Assembly (NCBI GenBank): GCA_963754645.1
Contig: CAVWGP010000012.1
Coordinates: 186,001-250,000 of the forward strand
Length of the DNA stretch: 64,000 nt
Source: CAVWGP01 sp963754645
Lineage (GTDB): Bacteria; Pseudomonadota; Alphaproteobacteria; Bin65
Reading direction: 5' to 3'
The translations under genes and the position numbers were made by a program. Below are positions 7,407 to 14,935 of the stretch, one piece after another. How positions within the stretch are numbered: the first letter of the stretch is position 1; each line of letters starts with the position of its first letter. Under the pieces are notes generated by a model, which was not told where the DNA came from, searched no databases, and saw only the letters and a list, made by a program, of their open reading frames with translations.

Positions 7407-8306
7407 TCACGCCGCCCGATCCGCGGGGTTGACCGCGCTGATCACCCAGGACGAGCTTTCCATGACGATGCCGTCGGCGCCGATCTTCTGCCGGTTGATC
7501 GCCTCGGCGAGCGCCGCCTCGATTTCGTCGCGCCGGCGCTCGGCTTCGACGCCCGCCTCGCGGAACACCTCGCCGGCCGGCCCGATCGCAAGCTGGAAGG
7601 CGATCGCGTCCTTGACATCCTTGCCGACAAGCACTGGCGCATCGACGCGGCGGAACTCGACGGCCTCGTAGCCGGCGATCCGCATCATCATGCGAACGGT
7701 GGCCTCGTCCGCCATTGAGAACGGGCCGGGCCCGCAGGTCTGGGCGTCGGCGCCCGGCGGCGGCAGGAAGCGCAATACAATCTCCTTGGCCATCGAGAGC
7801 CACGGGTTGTCCGCGCGGTCGCGCCAGACGATGTGGACCATGCGCCCGCCCGGCTTGAGCGCCCGGCGCATGTTGCGCAGCCCCGCGACCGGACTGGCGA
7901 AGAACATCGTGCCGAAGCGCGCGAACACGAAATCGAACTGGTCGATCGGCAGCGCGATTTCCGCGTCGCCGCGCGCAAACGCGACATTGGTCAGGTTGCG
8001 GGCGCGGGCCTCGGCCCGGGCGTGATCGAGGAACACATCGCAGCAATCGATGCCGACGACGCTCCCGCTTGGCCCCACCAGCGCGGCGAGCTTGAGCGCC
8101 GTGTCGCCGAAGCCGCACCCGACATCGAGCACCCGATCGCCCTTGCGCACCGGCAGCGCGGGGAAGACGGCCTCGCTGTGGCGGGACAGCCCATCGACCA
8201 GGATATGCTTGAACCGGATGAATTTCGGCGCGAGGACTTCGTTCCAGAAGCGGACGAAGGCGGTGTCTTCGGTCGCCGGCTGTTGGATCGCGGCAAGGCT
8301 GGTCAT
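7407..8306 (-). CDS. class I SAM-dependent methyltransferase
   Basis: 299 residues. SAM-binding motif I is VLDVGCGFGD (59-68), followed by an acidic GIDCCD post-I segment, FARGDAEIALP, and a FVFARFGTMFF plus ALKPGGRMVHIVWR motif typical of UbiE/Methyltransf_11-like enzymes. Strong RBS AAAAAGGAG precedes ATG 8306; the longer ORF upstream has no supporting features. Substrate unknown. It immediately precedes and is co-transcribed with cysK. Confidence 0.85.
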   Translation of the reverse strand: MTSLAAIQQPATEDTAFVRFWNEVLAPKFIRFKHILVDGLSRHSEAVFPALPVRKGDRVLDVGCGFGDTALKLAALVGPSGSVVGIDCCDVFLDHARAEARARNLTNVAFARGDAEIALPIDQFDFVFARFGTMFFASPVAGLRNMRRALKPGGRMVHIVWRDRADNPWLSMAKEIVLRFLPPPGADAQTCGPGPFSMADEATVRMMMRIAGYEAVEFRRVDAPVLVGKDVKDAIAFQLAIGPAGEVFREAGVEAERRRDEIEAALAEAINRQKIGADGIVMESSSWVISAVNPADRAA

Positions 8307-8488
8307 CGGGCTGCTCCTTTTTCGGTCGGTTGGCTGTTTCCGACCGCCCGATTGATACCGGGTCGCGCCAATCCGTGCTTGGACCGATCCTGGAGAAAGC
8401 CTGGATTTATTCTGAAGGGATGCCGGAAAACACCGCACCGGCCCCCGGCGGCGCTTTGCATGGAGATTGAGCGGCGTGTGGACACACG

Positions 8489-8631
8489 GGAACGCGCGCG
8501 AATTCGCGCGGCATTGCGCCTTGCCCTATGCTTTCCGGGACGAACGCCTATCCACTGCCGCGGCCAACCGTGTGCCGATCGGCGAAGCCGACCTGTCGCG
8601 CAAGCGGCGCGGCCAGGGTGAAAGCAGCTAA
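8489..8631 (+). pseudogene. degraded copy of the ruvX 3' end
   Basis: In frame this reads FARHCALP, then DERLSTAA, then IGEADLSRKRR, matching RuvX residues 95-132, and ends GQGESS then stop TAA at 8629-8631. The RuvX C-terminal part after the second Arg is absent. Identity is high but clearly below 100%, with a 35-base perfect core at 8577-8611. No start codon or upstream half of ruvX is present. Same orientation as the intact gene 5.1 kb to the left. It overlaps the end of the DUF6356 gene on the other strand. Confidence 0.85.
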
Positions 8632-8897
8632 GCCAGCGAGGCGCCCGCCGGTTTCGTCCGCTCCGGCGCGGCGATCGGGGCCGCGCCGCGCTGGCGGTGC
8701 GCAACCATCAAATCGTGCAGGTGTTTCACCGCAGCACTACCGGTCTTCACGAACAGGAACGGCAATACCGCGTGCACGAGACAGGCGGCGCCGGCGCCGA
8801 ACAGGCGCAGCGCGAAGCCGCCGGCGCTGGCGAAATGCTCGCCGTAGGTCTCGCCGACGGTTGCGGGATGGCGGGTGAAGGGATCGAGCGGGCGCAT
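8628..8897 (-). CDS. DUF6356 family small membrane protein
   Basis: 89 residues opening MRPLDPFTRHPATVGETYGEHF, then one hydrophobic stretch (FALRLFGAGAACLVHAVLPF), then VKTGSAAVKHLHDLM. This pattern is the DUF6356 family, common in alphaproteobacteria and of unknown function. ATG 8897 begins exactly where the family begins; the upstream extension is not conserved-looking. It is divergent from the Lrp-type regulator with an AT-rich intergenic region. Confidence 0.75.
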   Translation of the reverse strand: MRPLDPFTRHPATVGETYGEHFASAGGFALRLFGAGAACLVHAVLPFLFVKTGSAAVKHLHDLMVAHRQRGAAPIAAPERTKPAGASLA

Positions 8898-8993
8898 CGG
8901 TCGCGGGCCTCCAAGGGATGAAGCCAGGATCGCGGGCGCGGCCGGAAATGATCTTGCGAATATTTTCACCGATCGGCACATTTTGAGAAGATA

Positions 8994-9021
8994 TTGCCCT
9001 TTTTTAATGATTTATGATAAT
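8994..9021 (+). promoter_or_regulatory. candidate promoter of the Lrp-family regulator
   Basis: TTGCCC at 8994-8999 and GATAAT at 9016-9021 are separated by 16 bases in an AT-rich island just before ATG 9030. There is no purine-rich RBS in front of the ATG and the -10 element lies 8 bases from it, so the message could be nearly leaderless. This is pattern matching only. Confidence 0.3.
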
Positions 9022-9029
9022 ATTTTTCC

Positions 9030-9506
9030 ATGGATGCCTTCGACCTTAAAATTCTCGCCCTTGTCCAGGAAGACGCGACGCTGACCGTGAACGAGATCGC
9101 GGCGAAGATTTACTTGTCGGCGACGCCATGCTGGCGGCGCATCCGGAAGCTCGAACGCGCCGGCATCATCCGCCGGCGCGTGACCTTGCTCGACCCGAAG
9201 CGGCTCGGGGTCGGCGTCACCGTTTTCGTGCGCATCAAGACGAGCCAGCACAACATCGAATGGCTTCGCCGCTTCTCGAAAGCTGTGGCGGCGATCCCCG
9301 AGATCGTCGAATTCTACCGCATGAGCGGCGACATCGACTATCTGCTGCGCATCGTGGTCCCCGACATTGCCGGCTACGACGCCGTCTATAAGAAATTGAT
9401 CTCGGCGATCGAACTCGACGACGTGAGTTCGAGTTTCGCGCTCGAACAGATCAAGTTCACCACCGCGCTGCCGTTGCACTATGCCAGCCAGGGCGGCGGC
9501 GCATGA
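9030..9506 (+). CDS. Lrp/AsnC family transcriptional regulator
   Basis: 158 residues. The N-terminal winged HTH is plain (LTVNEIAAKIYLSATPCWRR, then KLERAGIIRR), followed by the RAM/AsnC ligand domain (VFVRIKT, FYRMSGDIDYLLRI, TTALPL). Such proteins sense amino acids or related small molecules and commonly regulate adjacent transporters. The stop overlaps the start of the AEC transporter (ATGA, 9503-9506), so both are made from one mRNA. The transporter is therefore the likely regulatory target. Confidence 0.9.
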   Translation: MDAFDLKILALVQEDATLTVNEIAAKIYLSATPCWRRIRKLERAGIIRRRVTLLDPKRLGVGVTVFVRIKTSQHNIEWLRRFSKAVAAIPEIVEFYRMSGDIDYLLRIVVPDIAGYDAVYKKLISAIELDDVSSSFALEQIKFTTALPLHYASQGGGA

Positions 9507-10420
9507 ACACGGCCCTGCCCTCGGTCCTGTCGATCTTTTTCCTGATCGCGCTGGGCTTCGCCCTCAGGCGCGTCGCGCTCGGCGACGAAAAATTCTGGGC
9601 CGGCGCCGACCGCATCACCTATTACGTTTTCCTGCCGGCGCTGCTGTGCCGCGGCCTGGCGACGGCCGACCTTTCGGGCCTGCCCGTGTTCAGCGCCGTC
9701 CTTCTGGCTAGCGGCGCGATCCTGGCGGTGACCGGGTTGCTCCACGTCGTGCGTGGGCCGCTCGGCTTCAGCAACGCGGCGTTCGGTTCCACGGTTCAGG
9801 GCGCGATCCGGCCCAATATCTATATCACCCTCGCCGCCGCGCTCGCGACCTATGGCGAAGAGGGCCTGCCCGCCATCGCCCTTGCCGTCGCCGCCTTCAT
9901 ACCGATGGTCAACCTGGTCAGCGTTTGGACCCTCGCACGCTTTGGGCGCGGCGCGGGCGGCAAGGCGTTGCTGCGCCATGTCGTGCTCAATCCGCTTATT
10001 CTGGCCTGCGCCGCCGGCGTCGCGATCAACGTCTACGATCGTGGCCTGCCGGCCGTCGCCGATCAGATGCTGGAAATCCTGGCCCGCGCAGCGTTGCCGC
10101 TCGGCCTGATCGCGGTCGGCGCCGGCTTCGCCTTCGGCGGCTTGTTCCGCTCGCTCAAGGCCATCATCGCCGCCTCGGTGGCGAAATTCCTGATTCTGCC
10201 GGGCTTCCTGCTGCTGGGCTTCTGGGCCGCCAAGTTCTCGGGAACCGAAGCCGGCGTGATGATGCTGTTCGCGGCGGCGCCGGCCTCGGCCTCGTCCTAT
10301 ATTCTGGCGCGGCAAATGGGCGGCGACTATAAGCTCATGGCCGCAATTATCACGATCCAGACGCTTCTCGCCGCTGCCACCCTGCCCTTCTGGATTTCGC
10401 TCACGAGCCGTTTCACCTGA
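9503..10420 (+). CDS. AEC family transporter
   Basis: 305 residues with about ten hydrophobic helices in the auxin-efflux-carrier (AEC) pattern, two inverted halves. Recognisable are the opening LSIFFLIALGFALRR, the central GSTVQGAIRPNIYITLA, and the C-terminal AAAPASASSYILARQMGGD typical of bacterial AEC members. These move small organic acids or amino acids across the inner membrane. Co-translated with the upstream Lrp-type regulator; substrate not deducible. Confidence 0.88.
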   Translation: MNTALPSVLSIFFLIALGFALRRVALGDEKFWAGADRITYYVFLPALLCRGLATADLSGLPVFSAVLLASGAILAVTGLLHVVRGPLGFSNAAFGSTVQGAIRPNIYITLAAALATYGEEGLPAIALAVAAFIPMVNLVSVWTLARFGRGAGGKALLRHVVLNPLILACAAGVAINVYDRGLPAVADQMLEILARAALPLGLIAVGAGFAFGGLFRSLKAIIAASVAKFLILPGFLLLGFWAAKFSGTEAGVMMLFAAAPASASSYILARQMGGDYKLMAAIITIQTLLAAATLPFWISLTSRFT

Positions 10421-10455
10421 ACGGCCCGCACCACGCCTGCAAGAGGTGAGCAACC

Positions 10456-10944
10456 ATGTCGATGCGCCATCCCGTTCCGAAAATCCTCACCGGCGGCTGC
10501 CAATGCGGTTCGATCCGCTACGAAATCGCGGCCGAGCCGGTGACGTGCTACGCCTGCCATTGCACCGAGTGCCAGCGCCAATCGGCGAGCGCTTTCGGCA
10601 TTTCGCTGTCGGTGCCGCGCGCGGCGCTGCGTTTCGTCAAGGGCATGCCCAAGGAATGGCGCCGCGTCAGCGACAGCGGGCGTGAGGTCATGTGCCTGTT
10701 CTGCGGCCATTGCGGCACGCGCCTGGCGCACAATCCGGCGCGCAATACGGCCATCAGCAACCTCAAGGCCGGCACGCTCGACGACACCTCGTGGCTCTAT
10801 CCGGTCGCGCATTTGTGGACCAAGAGCAAGCAGGCTTGGGTGCAGATTCCTTCGGGCATGCCGATCTACGAAACCCAGCCCGAGGATTACGCGATCTTTG
10901 CCGCGGCGTGGAAGAAACTCACGGGCGCCGCGGCGCCGACTTGA
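10456..10944 (+). CDS. GFA (glutathione-dependent formaldehyde-activating) family protein
   Basis: 162 residues with the zinc-binding cysteine set of the GFA fold: GGCQCGSIRYE (Cys15, Cys17), CHCTECQRQS (Cys34, Cys36, Cys39) and CGHCG (Cys83, Cys86). The family includes Gfa, proposed to speed S-hydroxymethylglutathione formation, and many members of unknown substrate. RBS AGAGGTGAG lies before ATG. The last 26 bases overlap the convergent esterase gene end. Confidence 0.87.
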   Translation: MSMRHPVPKILTGGCQCGSIRYEIAAEPVTCYACHCTECQRQSASAFGISLSVPRAALRFVKGMPKEWRRVSDSGREVMCLFCGHCGTRLAHNPARNTAISNLKAGTLDDTSWLYPVAHLWTKSKQAWVQIPSGMPIYETQPEDYAIFAAAWKKLTGAAAPT

Positions 10945-11845
10945 AGAACGACCAGATCGTCTCGCTGCCGTCGATATCGCGATTGACCGGGCCGATCACG
11001 CTTGCCGGCAAGTATTGCGCCGCGCCGGGCCAGGTGTGGCCGCCGCCCTCGATGCGCAGCAGCGTGACTTGCGCGCCGCGGCAACCGGCGCGATCGTAGC
11101 GAAGCACGCTGGATCGATCGTCTTTGTCCCGATCGGGCAGCGCTTCGCGCCGCGCCGCGCCGCATTGATTGTGCTTGGCCCAGAACGCGTCCGTCGCATC
11201 GGTCGACCAGACGGCGCCGCGCGTCGCCATGCGGAAGGGACCGGTCACCTGGCCGCCCTGATAGGGCACCAGCGGATCGGCGGTGCCGTTGACAATAAGG
11301 ACCGAAACCGGTTGCTCGGGTTTGCAGCGCTCGCCGGTCGCCGCCGGCATCGTGGCCGTGACCGAGGCGACGCCGGCGAAAACGCGCGATGCCTCGCAGG
11401 CGAGGCGCTGGGCCATGAAGCCGCCGTTCGAAATGCCGGCCGCGAAGATGCGCCGCTCGTCGATCGAAATGCCTTTGCCCCGGACATCGTCGATGACGGC
11501 GCGAATGAAGCCGACATCGTCGGTGTCGGTGCGCCGGCCGGAGAATTCCCGTCCGTCGTTCCAACTGCGATCGAGCCCTTGCGGATAGACGACGACGAAG
11601 CCTTCGCGCGCGGCAATCGCGTCGAAGCGCGTGTAGCGCCGCATCTGTTCGGCCCAGCCGCCGCCGCCGTGCAGGACAACGAGCAAGGGCGCGGGCGCGC
11701 GCCGGGCGGTGTCGGCCACGTAAACCACGTAGCTCCGCGCCGTGCCGCCGAACGCGATGTTTCGCGTCTCGGCCGCGGCTCGGCCCGGCGCGATTTGCGC
11801 CAACAAAACGAGCGCCGACAATGTTACGATGATGCGGCGGGGCAT
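10919..11845 (-). CDS. secreted LpqC/PHB-depolymerase-type esterase
   Basis: 308 residues. A signal peptide spans about 1-25 (IIVTLSALVLLAQIAPGRAAA). The alpha/beta-hydrolase fold of the polyhydroxybutyrate-depolymerase/feruloyl-esterase-like family follows: VVLHGGGG oxyanion segment, nucleophile Ser139 in GISNGG, Asp in NGTADPLVPY, and His in GGGHTWPG. ATG 11845 sits at the signal peptide and follows a GGGAGA RBS. Exported to periplasm or outside; the actual ester substrate is unknown. Confidence 0.85.
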   Translation of the reverse strand: MPRRIIVTLSALVLLAQIAPGRAAAETRNIAFGGTARSYVVYVADTARRAPAPLLVVLHGGGGWAEQMRRYTRFDAIAAREGFVVVYPQGLDRSWNDGREFSGRRTDTDDVGFIRAVIDDVRGKGISIDERRIFAAGISNGGFMAQRLACEASRVFAGVASVTATMPAATGERCKPEQPVSVLIVNGTADPLVPYQGGQVTGPFRMATRGAVWSTDATDAFWAKHNQCGAARREALPDRDKDDRSSVLRYDRAGCRGAQVTLLRIEGGGHTWPGAAQYLPASVIGPVNRDIDGSETIWSFFKSAPRRP

Positions 11846-11976
11846 GGCGGGTCTCCCAAAACGGCACCTATGCATTGTTGGTCTTACGCTGCCAGCGCCC
11901 GATTCCGTCCCTCGCTTGCAGCGCCGCCGCCCCTTCACTATAAGCCCGCGCTTTCAGCCGCAAAGGATTTCAGACC

Positions 11977-13191
11977 ATGCCGGGACCGCTCGCCGGAATA
12001 CGCATCTTCGACATCACCCGGATCCTGGCCGGTCCGACGGCGACCCAGATCCTCGCCGATCTCGGCGCCGACGTGATCAAGATCGAGCGGCCCGGCACCG
12101 GCGACGACGTGCGCGCCTGGGGCCCGCCCTTTCTCAAGACCAAGGACGGGGCGGATACGAAAGAGAGCGTCTATTACAATTGCGCCAACCGCAACAAACG
12201 CTCGGTGACGCTCAACCTCGCTTCGGCCGAGGGCCAAGCCTTGGCCAAGCGCCTGATCGCCACGAGCGACGTGCTGTTCGAGAATTACAAGGTCGGCGAT
12301 CTCGCCAAATACGGGTTGGCCTATGCGCAACTCAAGGACGAATTCCCGCGCCTGATCTATTGCTCGCTCACCGGCTACGGCCAAACCGGGCCCTATGCCG
12401 AACGCGCCGGCTTCGATCTGGTGATCCAGGCGATAGGCGGCATCATGAGCATCACCGGCGAGGACGGCGGCGTGCCCAACAAGGTCGGCATCGGCATCGC
12501 CGACGTGATGACCGGCATGTATTCGAACGTCGCGATCCTGGCCGCGTTGCGGCATCGCGATCTCACCGGCGAAGGCCAGCAGCTCGACATGGCGCTGCTC
12601 GATTGCCAGGTCGGCTGGCTCATCAACGAAGGCATGAATTACCTGCACACCGGCAAGGTGCCGAAGGCCTGGGGCACGGCGCACGCGACGATCGTGCCCT
12701 ATCAAGCGTTTCCGACGACGGATGGGCATTTCATCCTCGCCGTCGGCAACGACCGGCAGTTCCGCGCCTTCTGCGAATTCGCCGGCGCGCCCGATTTGGC
12801 CGAGGACGCGCGGTTTCTGACCAACTCGCTGCGCGTCAAGAACCGCGCCGCCTGCGTCGAGCGCGTCATGGCGCTGACGGCCAAACATCCGAGCGAATAC
12901 TGGATCGAAGGCCTGTCGCGCATTGCAGTGCCCTGCGGCCCGGTCAACACCATCGACAAGGTTTTTGCCGATCCGCAGGTCAAGGCGCGCAACATGGTCG
13001 TCGAAATTCCGCACACGGCAACGGGCAAGCCTGAGCGCTACATCGCGAGCCCGATCAAGATGTCGAAAACGCCGGTCGAATACCGCCGCGCCGCGCCCAT
13101 GGTGGGCGAGCACACCGACGACGTGTTGGGCGAGCTGCTTGGAATGGGCAAGAGCCAGGTGGCCGAGTTGCGCGGCCGCGGCGTGGTGTAG
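11977..13191 (+). CDS. CaiB/BaiF family (class III) CoA-transferase
   Basis: 404 residues with family hallmarks: GIRIFDITRILAGPTATQILADLGADVIKIE at the start, NRNKRSV at 71-77, YCSLTGYGQTGPY, then AGFDLVIQAIGG (Asp147 probably the catalytic acyl-accepting Asp), and GPVNT near the C-terminal third. These enzymes move CoA between carboxylic acids. An AAAGGA RBS precedes ATG. The gene converges on the hyuB end with 13 bp between stops. It may handle a carboxylic acid made by the neighbouring ring-opening operon, which is inference only. Confidence 0.9.
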   Translation: MPGPLAGIRIFDITRILAGPTATQILADLGADVIKIERPGTGDDVRAWGPPFLKTKDGADTKESVYYNCANRNKRSVTLNLASAEGQALAKRLIATSDVLFENYKVGDLAKYGLAYAQLKDEFPRLIYCSLTGYGQTGPYAERAGFDLVIQAIGGIMSITGEDGGVPNKVGIGIADVMTGMYSNVAILAALRHRDLTGEGQQLDMALLDCQVGWLINEGMNYLHTGKVPKAWGTAHATIVPYQAFPTTDGHFILAVGNDRQFRAFCEFAGAPDLAEDARFLTNSLRVKNRAACVERVMALTAKHPSEYWIEGLSRIAVPCGPVNTIDKVFADPQVKARNMVVEIPHTATGKPERYIASPIKMSKTPVEYRRAAPMVGEHTDDVLGELLGMGKSQVAELRGRGVV

Positions 13192-13204
13192 TCCCGGAGG
13201 AGGC

Positions 13205-14935
13205 TTATTCCGCCGCCTGCCGCTTGCCGCGCAACCGCGGCGTCTCCGCCCGATCGACCGTCAGCGTCTTGGCATCGATGACGATGCCGTAGTCGGCCTC
13301 GGCGCGCTCGGGCGTGACCTTGCCGTCCTTGAGGTCGCGGTCGATGGCGGCGAAATCGCGCTCGCGCGGGTCGCCGTAGCCGCCGGCGCCGGGCAATTCG
13401 AGGCGCACGACGTCGCCTTTGGCGATCGTGTCGAGACCTTTTGCCTTCATGCGCCGCGCGCCCGGCGTGCCGGGATTGAGCACGATCGAGCCCTTGCCGC
13501 CCGGCTTGCCGCCGAACAGGCCCTGCGGCGCGAATTTGTGGCGGTCCGAATAACGCGCGAAACTGACGCGGTCGGCCAGCAGTCGGATGTCGCGGCGCAG
13601 CGCGAGGCTGCCGCGGAACTTGCCGGCGCCGCCCGAATCGGGAATAAATTCGTAGCAATCGATGCGGATCGGATAGCGCAGCTCGACCGCCTCGACCGGC
13701 GTATTCATGAAGCGCGGCAGGTGGCTGTCCTGGCCGTCATTGCCGTCTTGCAGCGGCCGGCCGCCGTTTCCGCCGCCCTGGATGTCGGTGAAAATAAACT
13801 GCTTGCCGCTTTTGGGATCGATGCCGCCGAAACCGCAGGTGGTGATTTGCCCGTGCGAGCCCGCCGTCACCCGCTGGGGCACGATGTTCGACAGCGCGAA
13901 GAACATCGCCTCGGCGATCTTGGTCGAGGCGTTGGTGCGCGCGGCGACGGCGCCGGGCGGCAGCGGATTGACGATGCTGCCCGGCTTGGTGACGACCTCG
14001 ATCGGCCGGTAGCAGCCCGAATTCGGCGGCACGTGCGGATCGACGACCGCGATCATGACGTAATAGACCGCCGCGTGGGTGTTGGCGATCGTCGAATTCG
14101 TGTTGCCCTCGGCCTGCGGATCGCTGCCGGTGAGATCGACGATGGCGCGGTCGCCCTCGATCGTCAGCTTGACGTGGATGCGGATCGGCCGGTCGCCGAT
14201 GCCGTCCTCGTCGATGAAATCCTCGGCCTCGTAGGTGCCGTCGGGCAGGTCCCGCAAGCCCTGGCGCATGCGCCGCTCGGAATAGTTGAGCAAATCCGTG
14301 CACGCGCGCCGCACCGTCTTGGCGCCGTAGCGGCGGTAGAGCCGCGCCAAGCGGTCGGTGCCGACCATCAGCGAGCTGACCTGGGCGCGGATGTCGCCCA
14401 ATGTCTTGTCGGGCAGCCGTATCTGGTTGGCGATGATGCCGACGATCTCGCGGTCCTCGACGCCGCGCTTGAGGAGTTTCACGAAGGGCAGGCGCAGGCC
14501 TTCGAGATAGATTTCGCGGATGCCGCCGGCGACGCCGCCCGCCGCCACGCCGCCGAGATCGGAATGGTGCGTGATGTTGCCGACGAAGCCGATCAGCTTG
14601 CCTTGATGGAACGCCGGCGCGATGGCGTAGAGGTCCATGATGTGCTGGCCGCCGGTGTAGGGATCGTTGGTGATGATCACGTCGCCTGGAAACAAGTCCT
14701 TCGGCCGGTATTGCTTGACCAGTTCTTTCATCGTGATTTCGAAGCCGGCGAGCAGGCTCGGCGTGTGATGCGCCTGGGCCACGGTTTGGCCCTTGGCGTC
14801 CGTGATCACGCAGGAAATGTCCTTGATCTCGGTGATGATGGTCGAGCGGCCGGTACGCACGAGCGTGTAGCCCATTTCGTCGGCGATCTGTTCGAGCGCG
14901 TAGCGCATGACTTGCATGGTGACGAGATCGCTCAT
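13205..14935 (-). CDS. hyuB: hydantoinase B / oxoprolinase family subunit
   Basis: 576 residues of the HyuB family (N-methylhydantoinase B, acetone carboxylase alpha, C-terminal half of 5-oxoprolinase). Seen: MRYALEQIADEMGYTLVRT near the start, DVIITNDPYTGGQHI, NPLPPGAVAARTNAS, and a C-terminal GGGGxGDP-like AGGYGDPRERD. It works with HyuA in ATP-dependent opening of cyclic amides such as hydantoins or 5-oxoproline. Its ATG overlaps the hyuA stop (ATGA, 14932-14935). Last gene of the PyrK/PyrD/HyuA/HyuB operon. Specificity cannot be told from sequence. Confidence 0.9.
   Translation of the reverse strand: MSDLVTMQVMRYALEQIADEMGYTLVRTGRSTIITEIKDISCVITDAKGQTVAQAHHTPSLLAGFEITMKELVKQYRPKDLFPGDVIITNDPYTGGQHIMDLYAIAPAFHQGKLIGFVGNITHHSDLGGVAAGGVAGGIREIYLEGLRLPFVKLLKRGVEDREIVGIIANQIRLPDKTLGDIRAQVSSLMVGTDRLARLYRRYGAKTVRRACTDLLNYSERRMRQGLRDLPDGTYEAEDFIDEDGIGDRPIRIHVKLTIEGDRAIVDLTGSDPQAEGNTNSTIANTHAAVYYVMIAVVDPHVPPNSGCYRPIEVVTKPGSIVNPLPPGAVAARTNASTKIAEAMFFALSNIVPQRVTAGSHGQITTCGFGGIDPKSGKQFIFTDIQGGGNGGRPLQDGNDGQDSHLPRFMNTPVEAVELRYPIRIDCYEFIPDSGGAGKFRGSLALRRDIRLLADRVSFARYSDRHKFAPQGLFGGKPGGKGSIVLNPGTPGARRMKAKGLDTIAKGDVVRLELPGAGGYGDPRERDFAAIDRDLKDGKVTPERAEADYGIVIDAKTLTVDRAETPRLRGKRQAAE

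Noticed and set aside
6415..8118. 567-codon frame fusing a basic N-terminus to CysK
   Set aside because: The first 230 codons are a shadow of the methyltransferase gene in another frame; CysK starts at 7404.
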